Below are positions 10,377 through 19,394 of a stretch of 64,000 nt of DNA, in pieces. The first letter of the stretch is position 1. Each line of letters opens with the position of its first letter. Source of the DNA: an uncultured Bacilli bacterium (GTDB lineage Bacteria > Bacillota_I > Bacilli_A > RF39 > UBA660). The translations under genes were made by a program, and so were the position numbers. Below the pieces are notes generated by a model that worked only from the letters and a program-made list of their open reading frames with translations, was not told the origin of the DNA and did not search any database. Where the stretch lies: contig CAKPEJ010000003.1 of NCBI GenBank assembly GCA_934149325.1, forward strand, positions 1-64,000. The letters are read 5' to 3'.

Positions 10377-11075
10377 ATGTTAAAAAAATTAAAGAAGTTA
10401 CTTGGAAAATTATTTTATAAATATAATGAATTATTTTTTGTAGGAAGTACTGATATACTTCCAGAACCATTAAGTAAAGAAGAAGAAGAAAAATATGTAA
10501 CATTATTTCAAAATGGTGATATGAGTGCGAAAGATAAACTTATAGAGCATAATTTAAGATTAGTTGTATATTTATCAAAAAAATATGAAAATACAAAAAT
10601 AGATTTAGAAGATTTAGTTTCTATAGGAACAATTGGATTAATAAAAGGTATAAACACATATAAAAATGATAAGAATATAAAACTTGCGACTTATGCTTCA
10701 AGATGTATCGATAATGAAATTTTAATGTATTTAAGAAAAAATAAAAAAAGAAATGCAGATGTATCACTAGATGAATCACTTAGTTTTGATGCCGAGGGTA
10801 ATGAACTTCATTTAGAAGATATACTTGGGACAGATTCGGATATTGTAACAAAAGATTTAGAAGAAAATGACATAAAAAGTATTATGTTAAAAGAAATAGA
10901 TAAACTAAAAGATAGAGATAAACAAATTATGATATTAAGATATGGACTTAAAGGTAATGAAGAGTATACTCAAAAAGATGTCGCAGAACTTTTAGGTATT
11001 TCACAGTCATATATATCTAGAATAGAAAAGAAAATTATAAAAAAAATAAGTAATATTATAAATGTAATACAATAA
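10377..11075 (+). CDS. sigE: RNA polymerase sigma-E precursor (early mother-cell sigma factor)
   Basis: A 232-residue sigma-70 family protein. The first ~25 residues (MLKKLKKLLGKLFYKYNELFFVG) resemble the membrane-associated pro-sequence removed by SpoIIGA. Region 2 follows (EHNLRLVVYLSKKYENTKIDLEDLVSIGTIGL) and then region 4 with the HTH (YTQKDVAELLGISQSYISRIEKK). It directs early mother-cell transcription during sporulation. The gene begins 3 bases after spoIIGA with a strong GGAGGGA RBS, so the protease and its substrate are co-expressed. Regulon members are probably also in this window (see the promoters at 31166 and 38435). Confidence 0.95.
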   Translation: MLKKLKKLLGKLFYKYNELFFVGSTDILPEPLSKEEEEKYVTLFQNGDMSAKDKLIEHNLRLVVYLSKKYENTKIDLEDLVSIGTIGLIKGINTYKNDKNIKLATYASRCIDNEILMYLRKNKKRNADVSLDESLSFDAEGNELHLEDILGTDSDIVTKDLEENDIKSIMLKEIDKLKDRDKQIMILRYGLKGNEEYTQKDVAELLGISQSYISRIEKKIIKKISNIINVIQ

Positions 11076-11128
11076 TTTTGTATAAAAATTTCCTTTTGAC
11101 TCAATATGTAGTTGAAGGGAGATTTTTT

Positions 11129-11905
11129 ATGGCAAAATATAAAGTTGATATTACGGGTATAGATACATCAAAAATAGATGTTTTAACTAATGAAGAAATG
11201 GTAGAATTATTTAAAAAGAAAAATGATGGTGATGAGTTAGCTAGAAAAAAACTTGTTGAAGGAAATCTAAGATTAATACTTAGTATTTTACAAAAATTTA
11301 CCAATAGAGTAGATAATATGGATGATTTATTTCAAGTAGGTTCAATAGGACTTGTAAAAGCTATTGATAATTTTGATTTATCATATAATGTAAAATTTTC
11401 TACATATGCTGTTCCAATGATAATAGGAGAAATAAGAAGATATTTAAGAGATAATAGTACTATAAGAATATCCAGAAGTGTTAAGGATATAGCATATAAA
11501 ACGTTAAAATTAAAAGAAGAAATTATTATGTCTACAGGTAAGGAACCAACAATTGAAGAAATATCAAAAATACTTGAAATAGATGAAATAGATATAATAT
11601 GTGCACTAGAAGCAACAAAAGGAACTGTAAGCATATTTGAACCAATTTATAATGATGGTGGTGAAACAATTTATTTACTTGATCAAATTGTTAATCCTAA
11701 TGAATCAAGTAATAATTGGAATAATAAATTAATGCTTGAAAATGCGATTGATAATTTAAAAGATAAAGAAAAATATATATTACTTCAAAGATATATACAA
11801 GGAAAAACCCAAATGGAAATAAGTGATGAGCTTGGAATTAGTCAAGCGCAGGTTTCTAGAATAGAAAAAAATGCAATAAATCATGTCAAAAAATTAACTA
11901 GATAA
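11129..11905 (+). CDS. sigG: RNA polymerase sigma-G (late forespore sigma factor)
   Basis: A 258-residue sigma factor, close to the 260 aa of B. subtilis SigG. The N-terminus KYKVDITGIDTSKIDVLTNEE matches the SigG-specific leader (KVEICGVDTSKLPVL). Region 2 (GNLRLILSILQKF, DDLFQVGSIGLVKAIDNFD), region 3 (RDNSTIRISRSVKDIAYK) and region 4 (TQMEISDELGISQAQVSRIEK) are intact. ATG 11129 follows AAGGGAGA and is preferred over the upstream in-frame start at 11078, which would add a non-family extension. It lies 53 bases after sigE, as in bacilli and clostridia. Confidence 0.94.
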   Translation: MAKYKVDITGIDTSKIDVLTNEEMVELFKKKNDGDELARKKLVEGNLRLILSILQKFTNRVDNMDDLFQVGSIGLVKAIDNFDLSYNVKFSTYAVPMIIGEIRRYLRDNSTIRISRSVKDIAYKTLKLKEEIIMSTGKEPTIEEISKILEIDEIDIICALEATKGTVSIFEPIYNDGGETIYLLDQIVNPNESSNNWNNKLMLENAIDNLKDKEKYILLQRYIQGKTQMEISDELGISQAQVSRIEKNAINHVKKLTR

Positions 11906-11921
11906 AAATTATAATTTATTT

Positions 11922-11948
11922 ACCGATGAAATAAATCATCGGTTTTTT
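11922..11948 (+). terminator. Terminator after sigG
   Basis: Stem ACCGATGA / TCATCGGT (11922-11929 / 11936-11943) with T run. Confidence 0.85.
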
Positions 11949-11965
11949 ATATGCTTTTTGAAAAT

Positions 11966-11994
11966 TTGACTATACTTAAGTGATGTGATAGAAT
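11966..11994 (+). promoter_or_regulatory. Sigma-A promoter for the lysozyme-like gene
   Basis: TTGACT (11966-11971), 17-bp spacer, TAGAAT (11989-11994), about 30 bases before the ATG at 12025. Confidence 0.7.
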
Positions 11995-12024
11995 ATGTGA
12001 CGTTTGTGAAAAAGGGGGGTTTTT

Positions 12025-12894
12025 ATGTTTGAAAGTAAGAGTTTTAATAATGTAAAAATTAATAATTTAAATGGTATTAAAAGAAAATTAACATTTGGTA
12101 CTTTTTTTATTACAACAAGCTTATTATTATCTTTAGCGGGAACAAATAAAGTATATGCAGAAAATGTTATGGTAGATATGCCAAGTTTTAATTCTTTAAA
12201 ATCTACTTCAGAAAAAGCAAGAGATGTTTTAGAAGATGTAAAAGAAGAATATAATAGTAATAAAAAATTAGAAATGAAATATAATACACTTTTTAGTTAT
12301 GTAGATAGATATTCTACTATATATAATTTAAATTCATATAAAGTTGAATATATAATTGGTGATAATACTAATATTATTTCTGATGATATTATTAACAAAA
12401 CCGATAAAGAAATAGAAATAATGGCTCTAAAAATTGTAAAAGATATTAAACGTAATCCCGATGATTATGGTATAGAAAAGGGACAATTAGAAGAACTTAG
12501 ATATACAAAAGATTTAAGTATAAGAGAAATTGTAAAATATTATTCAGATTTATTTGATATAGATAGTAATTTAGTATTTGCAATTGAATGTTTTGAATCT
12601 GGATATTATGAAAGTGATATGGTAAAAGCTTATAATAATCCTGGGTCTCTTAGAGGTAATGGAGATTTTTATAAATATGATAATATAGAACAAGGTATAA
12701 TATCTCATGTTTTAACATTAAAAGAATATTATATAGATAAAGGATTAGATACACCAGATAAAATGCAAAGTATATATTGTCCTGATGGATCTAATTGGGC
12801 AGAAAATGTTAATATTATATATAATGACATAAATAATAATGAAGAATGCATTAAAATATATGATGAAAAAGAGTTTGCAAAAGGAGTGAAGTAA
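12025..12894 (+). CDS. Secreted lysozyme/glucosaminidase-fold protein
   Basis: A 289-residue protein. A hydrophobic segment at residues ~23-41 ends in AGTNKVYAEN, consistent with a signal peptide cleaved near residue 45. A central Lys/Glu-rich helical region follows. The C-terminal part (~190-280) contains FAIECFESGYYES and then NNPGSLRGNGDFYKYDNIEQGI, the pattern of glucosaminidase/lytic-transglycosylase-fold domains: a catalytic Glu followed by an NNPG substrate loop. It probably cleaves peptidoglycan glycan strands outside the membrane. The gene follows sigG after its own terminator and promoter, with one unknown gene directly downstream. Exact bond specificity cannot be read from the sequence. 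Confidence 0.6.
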   Translation: MFESKSFNNVKINNLNGIKRKLTFGTFFITTSLLLSLAGTNKVYAENVMVDMPSFNSLKSTSEKARDVLEDVKEEYNSNKKLEMKYNTLFSYVDRYSTIYNLNSYKVEYIIGDNTNIISDDIINKTDKEIEIMALKIVKDIKRNPDDYGIEKGQLEELRYTKDLSIREIVKYYSDLFDIDSNLVFAIECFESGYYESDMVKAYNNPGSLRGNGDFYKYDNIEQGIISHVLTLKEYYIDKGLDTPDKMQSIYCPDGSNWAENVNIIYNDINNNEECIKIYDEKEFAKGVK

Positions 12895-12895
12895 A

Positions 12896-13840
12896 ATGAA
12901 AGAAATAAACAGAGCAACAATAATAAAAAATCCAAGTTTTGTTGATAGAGGTGCATATGATGAACAAAAATGTTATGATATAGGTGTAAAGATTATATCT
13001 AATAAAGAAAAATCATATGATGAAATATTATCTTTATTAAAACCTTTTAGTATAAGGGATAGTTTTACATTAAAAAATGTATTAGAAAGATTAAGAGAAT
13101 ATAACTTTACTTTTGGTAAGGCTTCAACAATAATAATTAAACATAAATATAATTTAAAACATAATATAATTGATGAAGAAACTTCAAAAGAATTTGCTAA
13201 GATAGGTAATATAAAGCAAGAAAAATATGTAGTTAAAGATAAAAAACCAAGTTCCATAAATTTATACAAATTAAATAAAAATAATGTTTCATTAGAAGAA
13301 AGAGTAAAAATGGCCAAAGAATTTTCAGAAATGTTAATGAATGGAAATACAAAAGAGGAAATTTCTCAAAAATATGATGTTTCTTTGTCATTAATTGATC
13401 ACTATCTTTCTGTATATTTACCAAAAAGTCCTAAAGAATATGCAAAATATAAAATTTTTAAGCATAAAATAGATGTTATATCTTCAAAAGAGGTAGATCA
13501 ATATATTGAAGTTTTAATTTATTTTATAAAAAATCTTTTAGAAACTGAAAAGAAATTGATGGAATCAAAAGCAACTTCAAATAATAAAAGAGAAGTTAAT
13601 ATGCAAATTTCAAGAATTGTTAAACAAAGAGAGATGTATCAAAAAGCTTTAAGTGTTTTAGAAAGTAAGAATCAAGTAAAATCAAGTGAATTAATATTAG
13701 ATGATGATTATATAAAGGATTTTTGTATGAATTATTCTAATTCATTAAAGACATATAATTTATTAAAATCAAATAATGTATCTGATAATACACAAAAGAA
13801 AATAAATGAAGAGTATAAAAAGTTAGTATATGTTAAATAA
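12896..13840 (+). CDS. Uncharacterised basic helical protein
   Basis: I do not recognise a family for this 314-residue protein. It has no signal peptide or membrane segment and is rich in Lys, Glu and Asn. Residues ~135-175 (LEERVKMAKEFSEMLMNGNT, then KEEISQKYDVSLSLIDHYLS) look like a resolvase/sigma-type helix-turn-helix, so DNA binding is possible. The rest is predicted mostly helical. It starts one base after the stop of the lysozyme-like gene with RBS GGAGTGA, so the two are co-transcribed. A terminator follows. Confidence 0.55.
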   Translation: MKEINRATIIKNPSFVDRGAYDEQKCYDIGVKIISNKEKSYDEILSLLKPFSIRDSFTLKNVLERLREYNFTFGKASTIIIKHKYNLKHNIIDEETSKEFAKIGNIKQEKYVVKDKKPSSINLYKLNKNNVSLEERVKMAKEFSEMLMNGNTKEEISQKYDVSLSLIDHYLSVYLPKSPKEYAKYKIFKHKIDVISSKEVDQYIEVLIYFIKNLLETEKKLMESKATSNNKREVNMQISRIVKQREMYQKALSVLESKNQVKSSELILDDDYIKDFCMNYSNSLKTYNLLKSNNVSDNTQKKINEEYKKLVYVK

Positions 13841-13844
13841 AAAG

Positions 13845-13874
13845 TATTTAGATTTTATTCTAAATATTTTTTTT
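13845..13874 (+). terminator. Terminator after the lysozyme-like operon
   Basis: Stem TATTTAGA (13845-13852) / TCTAAATA (13859-13866) followed by a long T run. Confidence 0.75.
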
Positions 13875-13905
13875 ATCTTTGAATAAAATAGAGTGAGGTG
13901 TTTTA

Positions 13906-14139
13906 ATGAGATTATCAGAAATTCAAGATATGGATGTTATTAATTTAGTTACAGGAATAAAAATAGGTAATATTATAGATGTTAAAGTAGATAATGAAAC
14001 TGGTAAAATAGATTCTTTAATAGTTGAAAGAAAAAGAGTATCTAAATTCTTTTCTAGTGGTGAAGAAATAGAAATAAAATGGAATCAAATAAATAAGATA
14101 GGAGAAGATGTAATTTTAGTTGAAACAATTATAAAATAG
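13906..14139 (+). CDS. ylmC: YlmC/YmxH-type PRC-barrel sporulation protein
   Basis: A 77-residue PRC-barrel protein: MRLSEIQDMDVINLVTGIKI at the N-terminus, then DVKVDNETGKIDSLIVE and a closing IGEDVILVE. The family (YlmC/YmxH) is found in endospore formers, is linked to sporulation, and has no enzymatic motif. The RBS GAGTGAGGTG precedes the ATG. It is probably co-transcribed with the CPBP protease gene, which starts 25 bases downstream. Confidence 0.85.
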   Translation: MRLSEIQDMDVINLVTGIKIGNIIDVKVDNETGKIDSLIVERKRVSKFFSSGEEIEIKWNQINKIGEDVILVETIIK

Positions 14140-14164
14140 TGTATAATTAAGATAAGGAGGATGT

Positions 14165-15154
14165 ATGGAAAAAACAAAAAAGAGATTATTTTATTCTGCA
14201 TTAATCGCACTTATTTATATTATCATTATAAATGGCTATGCAATTTATAAAAATCAATTTATAACAAGTAATGTAATAGAAAATATAAGTAATATTATTT
14301 TATTAATTTTATCAATATTTGGTATAGTATATTTCTTTATTCTTTCCTGTAGTAAATTATCTTTAAATGAACATAGAAAAATGATAATGTTTATATCTAT
14401 AATATTTTTTATTTTAGATATTATATCTGGAGTTTTAGGGTTTATATCTTATAATGATTTAGATGGAGTAAAAAAAGAAAAGAGAGAATTACCAAAATTA
14501 GAAGATGTAAAAGGTTATAATAAATATATTTATTTACTAGCACTTATTATATGCTTATTTATTTTATTTGTATTATCAGATTATTTAAAGGGAATTATAG
14601 GTTTTATTACGGTATATTTATCAATATTAATTATAATGATATTTGTATTTAGAAAACAACTTTTAAGGGATTTTAAGGTGTTTAAAGAGTATTTTAAAGA
14701 ATATAATATATTAGTTTTAAAAACATGGGGAAAAGCTTTATTAATAATTGTAATAATTAATTTAATAATAAGTATCACAACAGGAATAGATAATGCGACT
14801 AATCAAGAGTCGTTAGAATTGTTATTTAAAAAAATGCCAATACTTGTAGCAATATTATCTATGTTTTACGCTCCAATTGCAGAAGAATTAATGTTTAGAG
14901 GAGTATTTAGAAAATTCTTAAAAAATAAGTGGTTATTTATTTTAATAAGTGGATATACATTTGGAATAATACATGTTATAGATGATTTTCAATCATATTC
15001 CGAATTACTATATATTTTCGTTTATGGTACTTTAGGATGTTTCTTAGCATCACTTTATTATAAAACTAATAATATTTGTACTAATATGTATTTTCATTTT
15101 CTTCAAAATACTTTATCTGTAATAGGAATGATATTATTATATTTTATAGGTTAA
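14165..15154 (+). CDS. CPBP-family intramembrane metalloprotease
   Basis: A 329-residue polytopic protein with about eight hydrophobic segments. The three CPBP (Abi/Rce1-like) motifs are in the C-terminal third: EELMFRGVFRKFL (EExxxR), FGIIHVIDD (FxxxH) and MYFHFLQN (HxxxN). These supply the catalytic Glu and the metal or proton ligands of the family. Substrate is unknown; bacterial members act on lipidated or membrane peptides, or in bacteriocin self-immunity. RBS AAGGAGG lies 7 bases before the ATG. It converges with the ZnuA-like gene over a shared terminator. Confidence 0.85.
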   Translation: MEKTKKRLFYSALIALIYIIIINGYAIYKNQFITSNVIENISNIILLILSIFGIVYFFILSCSKLSLNEHRKMIMFISIIFFILDIISGVLGFISYNDLDGVKKEKRELPKLEDVKGYNKYIYLLALIICLFILFVLSDYLKGIIGFITVYLSILIIMIFVFRKQLLRDFKVFKEYFKEYNILVLKTWGKALLIIVIINLIISITTGIDNATNQESLELLFKKMPILVAILSMFYAPIAEELMFRGVFRKFLKNKWLFILISGYTFGIIHVIDDFQSYSELLYIFVYGTLGCFLASLYYKTNNICTNMYFHFLQNTLSVIGMILLYFIG

Positions 15155-15188
15155 AAAAAAGGCTATTTATATAGCTCTTTTTTTATTT
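15152..15188. terminator. Bidirectional terminator between convergent genes
   Basis: A-run, stem GGCTAT / ATAGCT with TTAT loop, then T-run. It is usable on both strands. Confidence 0.75.
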
Positions 15189-16038
15189 TATCTCTATTTT
15201 CATTCATTATTGTAATATAATTTTTACCGTTCTTTTTATCATCATCACTAATATTATTTAATGTATTTAATTCAACTATTTGTATACTTGGATATGCCTT
15301 TTTAATATTTTCTATATATTTATTATCTGTTTTTATATTGTTTGGTGTATAAATATATTTTATATTTCCTGATTCAATTAATTTTATTATATCATTATAT
15401 GTTTTATCAGTAAGAGTTTCATCATCAAGTGAATATACACTAAGACCATATTTTTCTAAAAATTTAAAACTATCACTAGTAACAACAATACCTTTATATT
15501 TTGCATTTTCTATATCTTCTTTTATATCAGCATCTAATCTTGATAAGTCTAATTTTAATTTTTCATAATTTTCATCAATTTCTTTTTTTAGATAAGTACT
15601 TGTAATATATTCTTTTAATCCTGATTTAACATTTTGTGCGATTGTCAATACATTTGATGGATTCATCCAAATTTCATCAACATCATATGTATATTCAATT
15701 CTTGCAGTGGCATCTATAATTTTTAAATTTTTATTTTTATTAATCATATCTACAATATAATCTTTTTCATTTGTAAGACCATTATATACAATTAAATCAC
15801 TTTGTCCATAATCACTAATTTGTTTTTTTGTAAATTTGTATTCATAAGGATTACTACCAGCAGGATACATACTGTTAACTTTAGCATTTCCTTTATATAA
15901 AGCTTCAGTAGTGTATTGAATAGGGTATAAACTTGTATAAACTGTTATATCATCCATTGAATCTTTATTTATTCCTTCGCATCCAGAACATATGAATATA
16001 AGTAAAGCAATACTTAATAATTTAATTTTCTTTTTCAT
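15163..16038 (-). CDS. ZnuA/AdcA-like metal-binding lipoprotein with missing metal ligands
   Basis: A 291-residue lipoprotein: the signal peptide ends in a lipobox (LLIFICSGC). The fold is that of cluster 9 (ZnuA/TroA) substrate-binding proteins, from VYTSLYPIQYTTEAL to KYIYTPNN. The positions normally holding metal-binding His are changed: GSNPYEYKFT where GTEPHDYEPT is usual, DEIWMNPSN where DPHVWLDP is usual, and TSDSFKFLEKYGL where HAAFGYLA is usual. Zinc or manganese binding by the classic site is therefore unlikely. No ABC permease or ATPase for it is encoded nearby. ATG at 16038 follows GGGAGGA, and the gene overlaps yidD by 17 bases, so both are co-translated. Confidence 0.75.
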   Translation of the reverse strand: MKKKIKLLSIALLIFICSGCEGINKDSMDDITVYTSLYPIQYTTEALYKGNAKVNSMYPAGSNPYEYKFTKKQISDYGQSDLIVYNGLTNEKDYIVDMINKNKNLKIIDATARIEYTYDVDEIWMNPSNVLTIAQNVKSGLKEYITSTYLKKEIDENYEKLKLDLSRLDADIKEDIENAKYKGIVVTSDSFKFLEKYGLSVYSLDDETLTDKTYNDIIKLIESGNIKYIYTPNNIKTDNKYIENIKKAYPSIQIVELNTLNNISDDDKKNGKNYITIMNENRDKIKKELYK

Positions 16039-16261
16039 TTTTCCTCCCACAATCACATTCTAAAGGATCATATCCAATTTTACCGAATGGATTACATTTT
16101 AATATTCTTTTTATAGTTAATTTAGTTCCTTTAAAAAATCCATATTTCATATATGCTTGTTTTGAGTATTCAGAACATGTTGGATAAAATCTACATGAAT
16201 TATGAAAATTTCCAGGAATTCTTTGATAAATATTTATTAAAAATATCATGAGATGTTTCAT
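16022..16261 (-). CDS. yidD: YidD membrane protein insertion efficiency factor
   Basis: A 79-residue protein matching YidD throughout: IFLINIYQRIPG, then the conserved CRFYPTCSEYSKQA, KGTKLTIKRILKCNPF and YDPLE. YidD is a membrane-associated factor that assists YidC-dependent insertion, usually encoded near rnpA/yidC. Here it is uncoupled from that locus and paired with a lipoprotein gene. It is divergent from rnc. Confidence 0.92.
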   Translation of the reverse strand: MKHLMIFLINIYQRIPGNFHNSCRFYPTCSEYSKQAYMKYGFFKGTKLTIKRILKCNPFGKIGYDPLECDCGRKNEKEN

Positions 16262-16369
16262 TATTTATCACCTTTATAATTTTACCATAAATTTTTAATT
16301 TAGAATAGATGTAATTATTATAACTTTAATTTTATTAACATTTGTGCTATAATTTCTTTGGTGATTTAT

Positions 16370-17032
16370 ATGGATTTAGAAAAAAAATATGATATAGATT
16401 TTAAAGAACCTTTATTGGTTAGAGCATTTACTCATTCATCTTATGTTAATGAAACAAAAAAAGGTGAAGATTATGAAAGATTAGAATTTTTAGGTGATAA
16501 AATACTTGATTTTATAGTTAGTGAATATTTATATGTAAATAATCATTTTAGTGAAGGAGAAATGACTAAATTAAGAGCAAGTTATGTATGTGAAAATGCT
16601 CTTTATGAATATTCTACTAAACTAGGATTAAATGAAAAATTAAGATTAGGTAAGGGTGAAGAAGCAACAGGTGGTAGATATAGAAAAGCTGTAGTTGCAG
16701 ATATATTTGAAGCATTCTTAGCTGCAACGTATTTAATTTATGGACTTGAAAAAGCTAAAGAAATAGTTTATGACGTAGTTATTCCATATATAGAAGATGG
16801 AGTTAATTTATTTTTAAATGATTATAAATCTTTACTTCAAGAATTAGTACAAACTGATAAAAAAAGTACAGAGTATGTAGTAGTAGATGAAGAAGGTCCA
16901 GCACATAATAGAATATTTACAGTGGTTGTAAAAGTTGATGGTGTGATTCTCGGAAAGGGAAGTGCAACTTCTAAAAAAGAAGCAGAACAACAAGCTGCAA
17001 AAGATGCACTTAGTAAGCAAGCAAAAGCATAA
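16370..17032 (+). CDS. rnc: Ribonuclease III
   Basis: RNase III cleaves double-stranded RNA in rRNA maturation and antisense regulation. The N-terminal endonuclease domain carries the signature ERLEFLGDKILD (residues ~38-49) and the second acidic patch ADIFEAFLAATY. The C-terminal dsRNA-binding domain covers residues ~150-218 (DYKSLLQELVQT to KKEAEQQAAKDAL). Length of 220 aa is normal. ATG 16370 gives the standard N-terminus; the upstream in-frame TTG at 16358 lacks support. Probably relevant to the antisense-controlled toxins at 43.8-45.1 kb. Confidence 0.95.
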   Translation: MDLEKKYDIDFKEPLLVRAFTHSSYVNETKKGEDYERLEFLGDKILDFIVSEYLYVNNHFSEGEMTKLRASYVCENALYEYSTKLGLNEKLRLGKGEEATGGRYRKAVVADIFEAFLAATYLIYGLEKAKEIVYDVVIPYIEDGVNLFLNDYKSLLQELVQTDKKSTEYVVVDEEGPAHNRIFTVVVKVDGVILGKGSATSKKEAEQQAAKDALSKQAKA

Positions 17033-17052
17033 GTATCGTTTGATACTTTTTT
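17031..17052 (+). terminator. Terminator after rnc
   Basis: Stem AAGTATC (17031-17037), loop GTTT, GATACTT (17042-17048), T run; overlaps the stop codon. Confidence 0.75.
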
Positions 17053-17138
17053 CATTTACACTGAAAAATAAAATAATATTTGTTTTTTACGTAAAATGTG
17101 TTATAATATCAAAGGCTAAAAAACGAGGAGTGAAAAAT

Positions 17139-18950
17139 ATGAAAAAAAGAAATATAGCAATAATTGCGCACGTTGACCATGGTAAAACAACACTTGTAGA
17201 TCAATTATTAAAACAATCAGGAACTTTTAGAGACAATGAAGAAGTATCTGAAAGAGTAATGGATTCAAATGATATAGAAAGAGAAAGAGGTATAACAATA
17301 CTTGCTAAACCAACAGCTATTAATTATAAAGATTATAGAATAAATATATTAGATACACCTGGACATGCTGATTTTGGTGGAGAAGTAGAACGTATAATGC
17401 ATATGGTAGATGGTGTATTACTTGTTGTTGATGCTTATGAAGGAACAATGCCACAAACTAAGTTTGTACTTAAAAAAGCATTAGAAGCAGGGCTAAAACC
17501 AATAGTTGTAATAAATAAAATAGATAAACCAACAGCAAGACCTGAAGGTGTTATAGATGAATTACTTGATTTATTTATAGAACTTGGTGCTGATGAAGAA
17601 CAATTAGAATTCCCAGTAGTTTATACTTCTGCAATTAATGGTACATCTAGTTTAGAATCTGATTTATCTACTCAACAGCATACTATGGATCCATTATTTA
17701 ATTTGATTATAGATAATATTCCAGAACCTATAGAAGATATAACAAGTCCACTACAATTCCAACCAGCATTACTTGATTATAATGACTATGTAGGTAGAAT
17801 AGGTATTGGTAGAATAACTCGTGGTAAGATGAAATTAAATGAAATGGTATCATGTGTTAGATTAGATGGAAGCATAAAGAAGTTTAGAATACAAAAAATG
17901 TATGGTTATTTAGGTCTTAAAAGAATAGAAATTAATGAAGCAGAAGCAGGAGATATAGTTGCAATCGCAGGGTTACCTGATTTAGAAGTTGGAGAAACAG
18001 TTTGTACAGAAGGAAAAGAGGAAGCTTTAACTCCACTTAGAATTGATGAACCAACTCTTCAAATGACATTTGGTGTTAATACATCTCCATTTGTTGGAAA
18101 AGAAGGTAAATTTGTAACAGCAAGTAAAATTGAAGAAAGACTTAGAAAACAAGCAGAAAGTGATGTATCATTAAAAATTGAAACTAATGATGCTGAAAGC
18201 TGGATAGTATCAGGTAGAGGAGAACTTCACTTATCAATATTAATTGAAAATATGAGAAGAGAAGGATATGAACTTCAAGTATCAAAACCAGAAGTAATAT
18301 TAAAGGAAATAGATGGTCAAATATGTGAACCATATGAAGATGTTCAAATAGAAGTTCCAGAAGAAAATGTTGGTCCTGTAATAGAAGCTCTTGGTATGAG
18401 AGGCGGAACTATGGAAAACATGACTAATTTACCAGGTATAGTAAGACTTAATTATATCGTTCCATCAAGAGGTTTAATTGGATTTACAACAGATTTTATG
18501 ACAATGACAAAGGGATTTGGTATTTTAAATCATACATTTAGAGAATATTTACCAAAAGTAGAAGCAGATGTTGGAGAAAGAAAACTTGGTGTATTAGTTT
18601 CAATGGAAAATGGTAAAACAACAGCGTATGCTTTAGGTGCTCTAGAAGATAGAGGTGTTATGTTTGTTGATCCTGGTGTTGAAGTATATGAAGGTATGAT
18701 TGTTGGAGAAAACAATAGAGAAAATGACCTTGCTGTTAATGTTGTTAAAGGTAAAAACTTAACAAATACAAGAAGTTCTGGTAAAGATCATACTGTTGTT
18801 CTTAAGAAGACAAGACCAATAACATTAGAATATGCACTTGAATATATAAATTCTGATGAATATGTAGAAGTTACACCAATAAACTTTAGAATGAGAAAGA
18901 AAATTTTAAATACAGAAGAAAGAAAGAAATTTGATGCTAGAAATAGATAA
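17139..18950 (+). CDS. typA: Translational GTPase BipA/TypA
   Basis: A 603-residue ribosome-binding GTPase of the EF-G family, involved in ribosome assembly and stress or cold responses. G motifs are present: [10 protein letters not shown] (residues ~9-18), [18 protein letters not shown] and [10 protein letters not shown]. Domain II, domain III and the BipA-specific C-terminal domain follow ([41 protein letters not shown]). ATG 17139 follows CGAGGAGTG; the longer in-frame opening from 16962 runs through the rnc terminator and is not used. A promoter with TATAAT lies about 35 bases upstream. Confidence 0.97.
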   Translation: MKKRNIAIIAHVDHGKTTLVDQLLKQSGTFRDNEEVSERVMDSNDIERERGITILAKPTAINYKDYRINILDTPGHADFGGEVERIMHMVDGVLLVVDAYEGTMPQTKFVLKKALEAGLKPIVVINKIDKPTARPEGVIDELLDLFIELGADEEQLEFPVVYTSAINGTSSLESDLSTQQHTMDPLFNLIIDNIPEPIEDITSPLQFQPALLDYNDYVGRIGIGRITRGKMKLNEMVSCVRLDGSIKKFRIQKMYGYLGLKRIEINEAEAGDIVAIAGLPDLEVGETVCTEGKEEALTPLRIDEPTLQMTFGVNTSPFVGKEGKFVTASKIEERLRKQAESDVSLKIETNDAESWIVSGRGELHLSILIENMRREGYELQVSKPEVILKEIDGQICEPYEDVQIEVPEENVGPVIEALGMRGGTMENMTNLPGIVRLNYIVPSRGLIGFTTDFMTMTKGFGILNHTFREYLPKVEADVGERKLGVLVSMENGKTTAYALGALEDRGVMFVDPGVEVYEGMIVGENNRENDLAVNVVKGKNLTNTRSSGKDHTVVLKKTRPITLEYALEYINSDEYVEVTPINFRMRKKILNTEERKKFDARNR

Positions 18951-19007
18951 ATTTCTTTTTTTATTTTTTTAAATATGTTATTATATAAAAGTAGAGGAAG
19001 TGTTAAA

Positions 19008-19394
19008 ATGAAAAAATTAATAAGTCAGATATTAAAATTTGGATTTGTAGGAGCAGCAGCATTTGTTATAGATTATGGATTAATGGTTCTTTTAACAGAA
19101 GTATTTAATGTATACTCTTTAATTTCAGCCGCAATATCTTTTACTGTATCAGTTATATTTAATTATGTCGCAAGTGTAAAATGGGTTTTTGAAGTAGATG
19201 AAGAAAAAAATAGTAAACAAAAGCAATTCATTGTATTTGTAATATTAAGTGTAATTGGTCTTATAATTAATGAATTAATTATGTGGATAATGGATAGTAA
19301 ATTTGGTATTCATTATATGATTTCAAAATTAGTCGCAACATTTGTTGTTATGGTATGGAACTTTATTACTAGAAAGATTTTCTTAGAAAAATGA
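19008..19394 (+). CDS. GtrA-family small membrane protein
   Basis: A 128-residue protein with four membrane segments and the GtrA pattern: LKFGFVGAAAFVIDYGLMVLL near the N-terminus, then SAAISFTVSVIFNYVASVKWVF and a final WNFITRKIFL. GtrA proteins move undecaprenyl-phosphate-linked sugars across the membrane for wall or lipoteichoic acid glycosylation. No glycosyltransferase partner is adjacent. The gene overlaps hemW by 4 bases (ATGA), so the two are co-translated. Confidence 0.85.
   Translation: MKKLISQILKFGFVGAAAFVIDYGLMVLLTEVFNVYSLISAAISFTVSVIFNYVASVKWVFEVDEEKNSKQKQFIVFVILSVIGLIINELIMWIMDSKFGIHYMISKLVATFVVMVWNFITRKIFLEK

Noticed and set aside
16962..17138. Longer typA start upstream
   Set aside because: It would overlap the end of rnc and its terminator; ATG 17139 has a good RBS and gives the family N-terminus.
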